The position numbers and the translations under genes were made by a program. Under the pieces are notes generated by a model, which saw only the letters and a list, made by a program, of their open reading frames with translations, did no database searches and was not told the DNA's origin. 64,000 bases of DNA from Granulicella mallensis MP5ACTX8 (GTDB lineage: Bacteria; Acidobacteriota; Terriglobia; Terriglobales; Acidobacteriaceae): assembly GCF_000178955.2 (NCBI RefSeq), contig NC_016631.1, positions 4,464,001 through 4,528,000 of the forward strand. The letters run 5' to 3'. Shown one piece after another: positions 1 through 7,515 of the stretch. Position 1 is the stretch's first letter, and each line of letters begins with the position of its first letter.

Positions 1-1
1 C

Positions 2-172
2 GAGATCAGTTATCTTTATCCGCTTGCCTCCATCAGTTATTTACTCGTCGTACTTTCTGCACATTTCTTCCTCAATGAGCCTATCCACGCAGATCGGTGG
101 GTCGGCATCGGATTGATGACACTCGGGATCGGATTGCTCACCTATGGAGCACCGGAGGAGCGGCCACAATGA
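2..172 (+). CDS. SMR/EamA-like small transporter, 3' fragment
   Basis: The reading frame is open from the window edge and ends in TGA at 170-172, leaving 56 residues. They form two hydrophobic helices separated by an FFLNEPI turn, the pattern of the last helices of EamA/SMR transporters (YPLAS...SYLLVVL...NEP). Small SMR-like proteins in polysaccharide loci (the ArnE/ArnF type) are known to move lipid-linked sugars across the inner membrane; that role here is inferred. The stop overlaps the start of the next, similar gene (ATGA), so the two products are probably made together and may form a heterodimer. The N-terminus lies outside the window. Confidence 0.7.
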   Translation, partial: EISYLYPLASISYLLVVLSAHFFLNEPIHADRWVGIGLMTLGIGLLTYGAPEERPQ

Positions 173-540
173 CAACATCCAGTAAGGCAGCCCTCATTCC
201 CTGGCTGTCATTGGTCGGCAGCATTGTGATCGGCGCCGGCGCCCAGGTTTCGCTAAAATACGGCACCAACTCGCGCAAAAACGCGACAGGCACTCTGTCG
301 CGGTACCTATCTCCATGGGTTGGGTTGTGGGCGGCAGGTTTCGTGGCCGCGACCATACTTTGGCTGATCGCCCTCGCTCATCTCGATCTCTCCTATGCCT
401 ATCCGATGCTAGGCCTTAGCTACGTCCTTGTGACGGGAATGGCCGCTTTCATCCTCAAAGAGCCCATATCGCGCTTGCATTGGGTTGCCGTTCTTATGAT
501 CGGTGCCGGCGCAGCCTGCATAGCAAGGAGCGGACTTTAA
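169..540 (+). CDS. SMR/EamA-like small multidrug/lipid-sugar transporter
   Basis: This 123-residue protein has four predicted membrane helices, the size and layout of SMR/EamA half-transporters. An LDLSYAYPMLGLSYV segment and a later LKEPIS turn match the conserved GxSY...NEP pattern of the family and mirror the end of the preceding gene. The ATG at 169 was chosen over an upstream in-frame start at 97 because it overlaps the previous stop by ATGA and has GGAGGAG just upstream. The stop TAA touches the next ATG. Together with its neighbour it is a candidate ArnE/ArnF-type flippase for an undecaprenyl-linked sugar; multidrug export is the alternative. Confidence 0.75.
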   Translation: MTTSSKAALIPWLSLVGSIVIGAGAQVSLKYGTNSRKNATGTLSRYLSPWVGLWAAGFVAATILWLIALAHLDLSYAYPMLGLSYVLVTGMAAFILKEPISRLHWVAVLMIGAGAACIARSGL

Positions 541-1982
541 TGAGCCATTCAGAGACCAGGGCATCGCATATCGTTATCGTTGGCTCGGGATTTACCGGGA
601 TGGTCTGTGCCTTGGACCTGCTCAAAGCCGGCTACCGCGTTACGCTGCTTGAGGCTGGCCGTGAACCCGGGGGATTGACATCCGGCCAGAACTTCGGTGA
701 CTTCACATGGGATCGGTTTTATCACTGCATCCTGACTTCGGATGCTTCCCTGCTATCTCTCCTTGACGAGCTTGGCTTGAGCAACAAACTTCGCTGGACT
801 GCAACCGAAGTTGGCTTCTTTTCACACGGCAAACTGTACAAACTCACAAGTCCCCTGGACCTCCTCCACTTCCCTCTTTTGTCCCTGCTAGATAAGCTCC
901 GGCTCGGACTTGGGACGTTGTATATCTCGCATCTGAGCAATGGGAGGAAGCTCGAGGAGATCCCGCTCGGCCCCTGGACTCAGCGAATATTCGGCAAGAA
1001 AGTCTATACAGAGATGTGGGAGCCCCTGTTCCGGTGCAAGCTGGGCGAAATGCGCCATTCCGCTTCTGCAGCCTTTCTCTGGGGAACGATCCGCAGGCTC
1101 TACTCGACTCGCGAAAACGGTCCACAGAAACAGGAAAAACTCGGCTACGTCGCCGGCGGCTACACTACAGTCTTCAAAAATCTCTACGCCAGCATCACGG
1201 CTCGCGGTGGCGAGATCATGACCTCGACCCCAGTGACATCCGTCGCGTCTCTGGCGAACGGCTCCGGCCAATCCGGCCGCGTCAGAATCACCTCTGCGAA
1301 TAAACAAATTGACTGTGACGGAGCCATCATCACAGCGCCTAACCGCGCCATTCTTGGCTTCCTCCAGACCGACGATGTCACCTACACCGAGAATCTCTCC
1401 CGTGTGCAATATCTCGGATTGATCTGTGTTGTGCTGGTACTCAAGAAGCCTCTCAGCGAGTTCTATGTAACCAATATCACCGAGGAGAGCCCTTTTACAG
1501 GCATCATCGAGATGACGAACCTTATCTCGACGGTGGACGAAACCGCTGGGCATCATCTCGTATACCTGCCTCGCTACACCCAATTTGATGACCCTCTTTT
1601 CAGCGCTGACGAGGACTCCGTATGGGCCACCTTTGAGCCTGCACTCAAACACATGCATCCCTCGCTCGAGGATGCCGACATCAGCAGGCGCTTTGTGTTC
1701 AGAGAGCGCTCCGTCCAGCCAGTACCGACCCTCGGATACTCCCGAATAGCACCACCGGCCGCAACTCCACTGGCAGGTGTTTACGTGGCAAACACGGCGC
1801 AAATCATCAATAACACCCTGAATAACAATGCCATGACGGAAATCGCTCATGCAGCATCCCGGCGCTTGATGCAGGATATCCCGCCTACTCTGCCAGCCAC
1901 CGCCAACAGTTCCCAGGCAGACTCGATTCTCGTAACCCTTTCAGAACAACAGATCGCCTTCGCAGGAGGTGGGCGCTCATGA
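540..1982 (+). CDS. FAD-dependent amine oxidase/protoporphyrinogen-oxidase-like oxidoreductase
   Basis: The 480-residue protein opens with a Rossmann dinucleotide-binding motif GSGFTG (residues 15-20) followed by a strand ending in E38, which normally binds the FAD ribose, then EPGGLTSG, the signature of the amine oxidase/phytoene desaturase/UDP-galactopyranose mutase superfamily. The C-terminal part (GVYVANTAQIINNTLNNNA) fits the second FAD-binding segment. The substrate cannot be read from sequence. Relatives of this type are common in polysaccharide loci and may oxidise a sugar or lipid carrier. The start ATG at 540 shares its A with the preceding TAA; the stop overlaps the next ATG (ATGA). 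Confidence 0.75.
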   Translation: MSHSETRASHIVIVGSGFTGMVCALDLLKAGYRVTLLEAGREPGGLTSGQNFGDFTWDRFYHCILTSDASLLSLLDELGLSNKLRWTATEVGFFSHGKLYKLTSPLDLLHFPLLSLLDKLRLGLGTLYISHLSNGRKLEEIPLGPWTQRIFGKKVYTEMWEPLFRCKLGEMRHSASAAFLWGTIRRLYSTRENGPQKQEKLGYVAGGYTTVFKNLYASITARGGEIMTSTPVTSVASLANGSGQSGRVRITSANKQIDCDGAIITAPNRAILGFLQTDDVTYTENLSRVQYLGLICVVLVLKKPLSEFYVTNITEESPFTGIIEMTNLISTVDETAGHHLVYLPRYTQFDDPLFSADEDSVWATFEPALKHMHPSLEDADISRRFVFRERSVQPVPTLGYSRIAPPAATPLAGVYVANTAQIINNTLNNNAMTEIAHAASRRLMQDIPPTLPATANSSQADSILVTLSEQQIAFAGGGRS

Positions 1983-2176
1983 GCTTGATCGATGCACTTG
2001 TACAACATTTAGCTACCCGTTTTTTTTCCCAACGGCCAGCACTGGCATTCCTGACATTGTCCGTCGGACTCTACCTCCTCTCCGTCATCATTCGGTGGTT
2101 CTCCCGAAACAACGGGGGGACAAAGAGGCGTGTCGCTGCACAGATTATTCCTGGCGTGAAAGATGCCTCTCAATGA
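1979..2176 (+). CDS. Small single-pass membrane protein of unknown function
   Basis: A 65-residue ORF is fitted exactly between its neighbours: its ATG overlaps the upstream TGA, and its own TGA (2174-2176) overlaps the next ATG at 2173. It has one hydrophobic segment (about residues 20-38, ALAFLTLSVGLYLLSVII) followed by a basic stretch (RWFSRNNGGTKRR), so it probably sits in the inner membrane with its C-terminus in the cytoplasm. No family is recognised. The double ATGA coupling is the main evidence that it is translated. It could be an assembly factor for the oxidoreductase or deacetylase on either side. Confidence 0.55.
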   Translation: MSLIDALVQHLATRFFSQRPALAFLTLSVGLYLLSVIIRWFSRNNGGTKRRVAAQIIPGVKDASQ

Positions 2177-2958
2177 TGCTTCATAGCCCAACGGCTTCTA
2201 CGACTCATAGACGACGAGTTCTCGCGTATCACGAGTTCTCCCCAAAAGTGTCTTCCGATGTCTACGAGATGACACCGGATGCCTTCTCCAGACAGCTTGA
2301 GGTCGCAAAGGCTGAGGCGCAGCGGACAGGGACGCATTTGGAAGTCACCTTCGATGACGCCCATCGCTCGCAAGTGACGCTGGCGGTTCCCATACTGGAG
2401 AAACATGGGATATTGGGACACTTTTTCGCACCTGCCGCCTGGGTAGGTGCGCGCCAGGAAACGGCCAGTTGGAGAGAACTACGGGATCTCGTTGCTGCTG
2501 AACATCGCGTCGGTTCCCACGGAAACACCCATACGTTGCTCACCCAATGCTCTCCGCAGGATCTCTTGTCGGAGCTTGTAGATTCACGCCGTTGTCTCGA
2601 AGATAAGCTAGGCAACGCCGTCGATACGATCTCTATGCCAGGCGGTCGATGGAATACGGCGGTCTGCGCAGCCTGCATCGGAGCTGGCTATAAAGAGCTC
2701 TATGTTTCGGAGCCAGTCCTCGGGCTTCATCCAATTCCCTCAGCCCTCAGTGAAAGCATCGCTCTTGTCGGCCGCCTGGTTGTCCGCCGAACCATGGCAG
2801 ATCAAACTGTAGCCAACTACGTGGCTCACCACTGGGCTACAAACGCCAAACTGCTTGCAGAATCCGCAGTAAAAAGGCTCCTCAAGTATTCGATAGGCGA
2901 AGCCCGATATCAAGCCCTCTGGGCAGCGATCCTCCGGTCGCCACATCAAACGACTTAA
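2173..2958 (+). CDS. Polysaccharide deacetylase (NodB/CE4 fold)
   Basis: The 261-residue protein has the two hallmarks of metal-dependent NodB deacetylases: TFDD with D61-D62, and the H116-x3-H120 metal ligands in GSHGNTH. It has no signal peptide, so it would act in the cytoplasm or at the inner membrane face, for example on a lipid-linked sugar intermediate. The ATG at 2173 overlaps the preceding stop; a longer in-frame extension back to 1969 was rejected because it would overlap the small membrane protein and has no homology-like content. It is one of three deacetylase-like proteins in this locus. N- or O-deacetylation of the exopolysaccharide repeat unit is inferred. Confidence 0.85.
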   Translation: MMLHSPTASTTHRRRVLAYHEFSPKVSSDVYEMTPDAFSRQLEVAKAEAQRTGTHLEVTFDDAHRSQVTLAVPILEKHGILGHFFAPAAWVGARQETASWRELRDLVAAEHRVGSHGNTHTLLTQCSPQDLLSELVDSRRCLEDKLGNAVDTISMPGGRWNTAVCAACIGAGYKELYVSEPVLGLHPIPSALSESIALVGRLVVRRTMADQTVANYVAHHWATNAKLLAESAVKRLLKYSIGEARYQALWAAILRSPHQTT

Positions 2959-2982
2959 ACAGTTCTCACGATTGGGGCTAAC

Positions 2983-4128
2983 TTGCGTGTCCTTCACCTC
3001 ATGTCGAGTGCAGGCTTCTACGGAGCCGAGAACGTAGTAGCGGTTCTTTGCTCACAACTCCGGGCCGCGGGACACCACGCGAACATTGCGCTTTTCGATA
3101 GCAGCAATCTACCAACCTCGGACCTGGAGAGGCTGAAGACTGTGTCCGGTCACGTTCCTGCAGACCTACTATTTAAAGGACGTTTCGACATCCGTGCCCT
3201 CATGCGCCTAGCGAGATATCTCCGTTCCGAACGGGTGGATATTCTGCACACTCACGGCTATAAGGCGGACATCTACGGCTTCATCGTGGCGAAGCTTAGC
3301 GGTTGCGCAATTGTGGCGACCTGCCACAATTGGACGAACCGAACAGACTCTCTGCAGTCCTATGCAAAATATGATCGCCTCATACTGCGCTGGTTCAACG
3401 CCGTGGTTGCGGTTTCAGAAAATGTCGCGTCGATTGTCGATGACAGCGGCGTGTCGAAATCAAATATTCGGCTCATCTATAACGGCATCGAAACGAAGAC
3501 ATATCAAGCTTGCGCTCCCGGGACCGAATCCGGCGTGCCAGTCATTGGTGTGCTATCACGGCTGTCTGAAGAGAAGGGCGTCGACGTCCTCGTCCGCGCT
3601 CTTCCATCGATCTTGAAAGACTATGGAAGAGTTCATTGCATCATTGCCGGAGACGGTCCGGATCGCACATCACTCGTCCAGCTCGGCATTGAACTAGGTG
3701 TCGACCAACACGTTCAATATCTTGGTTTCTGTGCGAATGTACCGGCTCTTCTTGGTCGTTGCACCATCGTCGCTCATCCTTCACGCATCGACGGAATGCC
3801 CATCGCCGTCCTGGAAGCGATGGCAGCTGGCGCGCCGATTGCCGCCTCCGCTGTAGGAAGCATCCCCTATCTACTTGATCATGGGCACGCCGGAGTTCTT
3901 GTCCCGAGCGAAGATCCCGCAGCTCTTGCCGAAGCGCTCATTCATCTGCTGAAAAACCCCGAACTACGTCGAGATCTGGGAGAAAGAGCACGTGCGCGCG
4001 CCATCGCTGAGTTCGATGCCGCAGTCATGACTCAGAAATACATTGAACTCTATAGAACACTTCTTCCAGGACAACGGCTTCGGCCAACCGAAGTAGTGGC
4101 AGATCAACCTGCCTGGTGGGTCCAATGA
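2983..4128 (+). CDS. Glycosyltransferase family 4 (GT-B)
   Basis: The 381-residue protein has the GT4 layout: an N-terminal Rossmann half with a glycine-rich acceptor loop (AGFYGAEN) and a C-terminal half with GVLSRLSEEKGVDVL and the nucleotide-sugar-binding segment DGMPIAVLEAMAAG (about residues 268-281). The usual E-x7-E motif has D in place of the first E. It probably adds a sugar to the lipid-linked repeat unit in the cytoplasm. The start is TTG at 2983, because the first strand VLHL begins there; ATG at 3001 is possible but would remove that strand. The stop overlaps the next ATG. Confidence 0.87.
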   Translation: MRVLHLMSSAGFYGAENVVAVLCSQLRAAGHHANIALFDSSNLPTSDLERLKTVSGHVPADLLFKGRFDIRALMRLARYLRSERVDILHTHGYKADIYGFIVAKLSGCAIVATCHNWTNRTDSLQSYAKYDRLILRWFNAVVAVSENVASIVDDSGVSKSNIRLIYNGIETKTYQACAPGTESGVPVIGVLSRLSEEKGVDVLVRALPSILKDYGRVHCIIAGDGPDRTSLVQLGIELGVDQHVQYLGFCANVPALLGRCTIVAHPSRIDGMPIAVLEAMAAGAPIAASAVGSIPYLLDHGHAGVLVPSEDPAALAEALIHLLKNPELRRDLGERARARAIAEFDAAVMTQKYIELYRTLLPGQRLRPTEVVADQPAWWVQ

Positions 4129-5429
4129 CCACCTCATCCATCGTCGAAGACGCCACAAACGTCACTGAACAGCCACCTCGCTTACGCGTTTGGCTGATAG
4201 ACGCCTTCTGCTATACACCTTGGTATACCGCTGAACTGTCTTGGGCATTGAGAAACACCGGAGTAAACCTAAAGCTCATCTGCACCCCCCACCTGAAGGA
4301 ACCTGCATTTTTCGCACAGCAGGACATCACGCTCGACCCTGCGTGCGAACAAGTATCCAGGTGGTTCCGAAAGACTCCTTCGATCATTCGAAGGGCGGCT
4401 CGTAACGCCGACGTATGGCGGACGATGCAACGGCTCATCAGAGAGTTGAACGCAGGAGATCAGGCAAAACCTGACATCATCCACCTGCAGCAGACTCCTC
4501 TCCTCAATCGAGGCATCTGTCTGGACTTCAAGCTATTAGAAGCCGCGAAAAAGGCTGGTGTCCCGGTATTGCATACTGTTCACAATGTGTTGCCCCATGA
4601 TAGCGGGGACCATCTGCGCAACATCTACGGACAACTCTACAACGGTGTAGATCATTTGATCTGCCATGACATCACGGCAGCACACCGCTTGAACGAGGAG
4701 TTTTCGGTTCCGCTGAAGAAGATCTCCGTGATCGGCCATGGGCCTCTCTTCGCCCCTGCTCATGCCCCTAAGGAGTGGGAGATCCACAATGCACGCCGGC
4801 TATTGAATCTGCCCGAGAATGCATCCATCGTTTTGTGGCAAGGCATACACGCACCCTATAAAGGCGTAGACGTGCTTCTTGAGGCCTGGAAGCTCGCCCT
4901 GGCCCAGGGTCTCCAAGACGTCGTGCCTTCCCCACTCCTTCTGATTGCTGGCTCCGGGCCGAAAGACTTCGAGGCCACTATCCGTCTGGCCGCCCAGCAT
5001 CTTGGAGGCACCGTTAGAGCCGACCTGCGCTATATCGAAACTCGTGAATTGCCTCTGTACTACACAGCCGCCGACATACTGGCTTATCCGTATCGAGCGA
5101 TCACTACAAGCGGAGCCTTGCTCACCGGCCTGACCTACGCCAAACCAATCATCGCCTCTCGATTGCCAGCGTTTGAAGGCTATCTTGATGACCGGGAAAA
5201 TGCCATCCTTGTCGAGCCCGGCAACGCCGAACAGCTTGGAATGGCAATTCTATGTCTTCTCAAAAGCCATGCCGCAGCAAACATTGGGAATGTCGGAAGT
5301 GAGGCTGCCTGCTACTTACAGCTAAAATCCGCTGCTCTCAAAAACACATCCAGATACATAAGCTGGGGCCAGATTGGAAATGACACAGTAGCCGTCTATC
5401 AACGCTGTGTTGCATCTTCCCGCAGATAG
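4125..5429 (+). CDS. Glycosyltransferase, GT-B fold (GT4-like)
   Basis: The 434-residue protein has an N-terminal acceptor domain with a VLHTVHNVLPHD segment typical of GT-B transferases and a C-terminal donor domain with LPENASIVLWQG, YKGVDVLLEAW and a LLIAGSGP strand. The final loop (LLTGLTYAKPIIAS) replaces the canonical E-x7-E, as in several mannosyl- and glucuronosyltransferases of polysaccharide loci; donor and acceptor are unknown. The ATG at 4125 overlaps the preceding TGA, and an upstream in-frame GTG at 4116 was rejected for that reason. A 146-bp gap follows, the first clear break in the overlapping chain. Confidence 0.82.
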   Translation: MTTSSIVEDATNVTEQPPRLRVWLIDAFCYTPWYTAELSWALRNTGVNLKLICTPHLKEPAFFAQQDITLDPACEQVSRWFRKTPSIIRRAARNADVWRTMQRLIRELNAGDQAKPDIIHLQQTPLLNRGICLDFKLLEAAKKAGVPVLHTVHNVLPHDSGDHLRNIYGQLYNGVDHLICHDITAAHRLNEEFSVPLKKISVIGHGPLFAPAHAPKEWEIHNARRLLNLPENASIVLWQGIHAPYKGVDVLLEAWKLALAQGLQDVVPSPLLLIAGSGPKDFEATIRLAAQHLGGTVRADLRYIETRELPLYYTAADILAYPYRAITTSGALLTGLTYAKPIIASRLPAFEGYLDDRENAILVEPGNAEQLGMAILCLLKSHAAANIGNVGSEAACYLQLKSAALKNTSRYISWGQIGNDTVAVYQRCVASSRR

Positions 5430-5575
5430 ATCAAAGCATGTGCAACGTATTGCATAGTGCAGCTGCAAATAGGTCTATTTACAAGCACTCGACGTGAATG
5501 TCCCAAGCTTTTCCCAGGTTTAATGTTTGGTCAGCGAATTGCCTCCATCCATCTCATCAAGAGGGAGCAAAGCGT
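5430..5575 (+). promoter_or_regulatory. Intergenic gap with palindromes ahead of the export genes
   Basis: This 146-bp gap is the largest between genes in the exopolysaccharide run. It contains TGCAA-CGTA-TTGCA (5441-5454) and the perfect palindrome TGCAGCTGCA (5458-5467) close together, then an AT-richer stretch. A promoter and operator for the export half of the locus is plausible, but no clear -35/-10 pair was identified. Confidence 0.3.
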
Positions 5576-6247
5576 ATGAAGGTCCAGAGAAATGACTTGG
5601 GTAAAGCCGCAGCGCTACTCGCACTCTATCTCCTGTGCCACGCTGTCGGCGCACAGTCTCCTCGAGTTGAAGCACCCGGATCGCATGCAATGGCCAGCGG
5701 CAGCAAGGCTACCGCAAGTTCAAACGCATCTACCTCACCCCTCACCGTCGTAGATCTCCCCATCGTAGAGTCCTACAAGATTGGCTGTGGAGACGTATTA
5801 AATATCTCGGTTTGGAAAGAGCACGACCTTAGTCCTACGGTGACAGTTCGCCCTGATGGAAAGATCTCGATGCCTCTGGTCGGCGAGATGACCGTGACCG
5901 GACTAACACCCAACGATATTGAGCAACTGTTACGGACACGCCTCGCTAGCATCGTGGTAGATCCGAGAGTTACAGTCACGGTCGCGGAGATTCACAGCCG
6001 GATGGTCTACATCACCGGCGAGGTAGCACGCCCAGGGGCCTACCCTCTCAACTCACCTCTGAATGTATTGCAGCTTATTGCGCAGGCTGGGGGGCTCACC
6101 CAATTTGCGGCTCGTAAAAAAATCACGGTCATTGCACCCAACTCAGCGGGGTCCGGCGTGAGGCTTGACTACAACAAGCTCATTCATTCGCCTAACTCCA
6201 GCCAGGCCATGTGGCTTACACCGGGAACGACGGTGGTTGTTCCATGA
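5576..6247 (+). CDS. Wza-like polysaccharide export protein (Poly_export + SLBB), short form
   Basis: The 223-residue protein has a signal peptide (about residues 1-26, cleavage after AVGA), then the polysaccharide export domain (about 67-150; YKIGCGDVLNISVW and VRPDGKISMPLVGE) and one SLBB domain (about 153-205; VYITGEVARPGAYPL). E. coli Wza has about 380 residues with extra domains and a C-terminal helix that forms the outer-membrane pore; both are missing here, as is a lipobox cysteine. It should therefore form a periplasmic collar and need another protein to cross the outer membrane. The ATG at 5576 follows GAGGGAG; an in-frame start at 5498 lacks this site and would bury the signal peptide. 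Confidence 0.85.
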   Translation: MKVQRNDLGKAAALLALYLLCHAVGAQSPRVEAPGSHAMASGSKATASSNASTSPLTVVDLPIVESYKIGCGDVLNISVWKEHDLSPTVTVRPDGKISMPLVGEMTVTGLTPNDIEQLLRTRLASIVVDPRVTVTVAEIHSRMVYITGEVARPGAYPLNSPLNVLQLIAQAGGLTQFAARKKITVIAPNSAGSGVRLDYNKLIHSPNSSQAMWLTPGTTVVVP

Positions 6248-7515
6248 ACAACCAACAACATCGTCGTCACTCCTGGAGGAGTCTTGGAGGGCTGTCTATT
6301 TCTTTGCTAGCGCTCTCTAGTGTTGCAATATCGGCAGCGCAGTTGCCTGTAATTGCCGATACCCACAGCATGCCTCGTGTCGCCGAGGGCAGCTACTACA
6401 CGATGCAATGGTTAGAGCCATCGCTATCGGTGAGCTCCGGATATGACACCGCCGCCGATGACATCCCGGATGCATCGGGAGGTCTGGTCACGGTAGAAGG
6501 AAAGCTCGGTGTTAATTTTCGACACGAACGGTCGAACCTGATGCTCCAACACGACGGTCAGGTCGTCGACTCAATCGACACCGGCATTGGCGTACAGCAG
6601 TATCAGAGAACATCCTTAGTCTTTGCGGATAGGGCATCGCGTTCTACCTCGTGGAGCTTCCTGGCGGAAAACGGCTATGGGTCAGACGCGGCACGCGATG
6701 TCGGCAACCTGAATACCGCAACGTTGAATACGGTCAAGGTTCCCGACACCAACACAGTCGCATTCGGCAACGTGACCGGCAACACTCTCACTGACCGTGC
6801 CCTGCTTGCTGTCGATCATCAACTGACCGCGGTGCGGACACTGTCGCTTGGTGGTGATGCGACCTTTCATCATTACTTTGATCAGGGCGTGTCCGATCAG
6901 CGTTACAGCGTCAATCTTGGACTGCGGACGGATCTTAGGAATGACATCACCGTCGGTGTCAGAGCAGAGGGGGTTCGAGAAAGCTACAACCATCTGAACT
7001 GCACAACGGCATCGATAACGGCATTTGCAGACCTTTCTTTCAATCGAGACACACTCCTGCAGGGAGGCATCGGGCCGATCCTGGGCTCAGCTGAGTGCTC
7101 AGGAAACTATCAGTACAACGTCACGCTAAGTAAGAGCACAATGCGTGGAACGACCGTCTATCTCGGCAGTACGCGCCAGGTCAGCGATGGATTCGTGAAT
7201 CAATCCACGTGGGAAACCGCAAACTTCGGTGGAGTCTCTTTGGGACAAACACGAACTGCATTAGTCAATTTAGACGCAGGTTATGCACATTATGAGATCG
7301 GTAATCCCACGCCGGCCAATCCCAACCTTCATGGCTATTTTGTTTCCGGTGAGCTCCGGCACCGGCTCAGCAATGATTCCGAATTGTCATTAACAGCACG
7401 GTACTTCTCTCGTGGCCCCAGCCCAGTAGAGCTTTCCCGTGGAGTCTTCTTACTCACATACCGCTGGGCGCGGGAACAGCGGCCAACGAGAACGTTCGAT
7501 TCTGGAGGTAGGTAA
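6244..7515 (+). CDS. Outer-membrane beta-barrel candidate of the polysaccharide locus
   Basis: The 423-residue protein has a signal peptide (about residues 1-33, hydrophobic core GLSISLLALSSVAISAA) and a mature part of alternating polar/nonpolar short strands (for example LEPSLSVSSGYDTA, GVNFRHERSNLMLQH, SLGLRTDLRNDITVGVRAEG), ending in aromatic and hydrophobic strands (VFLLTYRWAR). This matches the outer-membrane barrel proteins encoded beside Wza/Wzz-type genes (EpsL-like). It overlaps the short exporter by ATGA. Inference: it supplies the outer-membrane channel that the short exporter lacks. No family-specific motif was recognised. Confidence 0.65.
   Translation: MNNQQHRRHSWRSLGGLSISLLALSSVAISAAQLPVIADTHSMPRVAEGSYYTMQWLEPSLSVSSGYDTAADDIPDASGGLVTVEGKLGVNFRHERSNLMLQHDGQVVDSIDTGIGVQQYQRTSLVFADRASRSTSWSFLAENGYGSDAARDVGNLNTATLNTVKVPDTNTVAFGNVTGNTLTDRALLAVDHQLTAVRTLSLGGDATFHHYFDQGVSDQRYSVNLGLRTDLRNDITVGVRAEGVRESYNHLNCTTASITAFADLSFNRDTLLQGGIGPILGSAECSGNYQYNVTLSKSTMRGTTVYLGSTRQVSDGFVNQSTWETANFGGVSLGQTRTALVNLDAGYAHYEIGNPTPANPNLHGYFVSGELRHRLSNDSELSLTARYFSRGPSPVELSRGVFLLTYRWAREQRPTRTFDSGGR

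Noticed and set aside
888-1850. A 320-residue open frame opposite the FAD oxidoreductase gene
   Set aside because: No domain features; the opposite strand has a clear dinucleotide-binding motif and is part of an overlapping operon.
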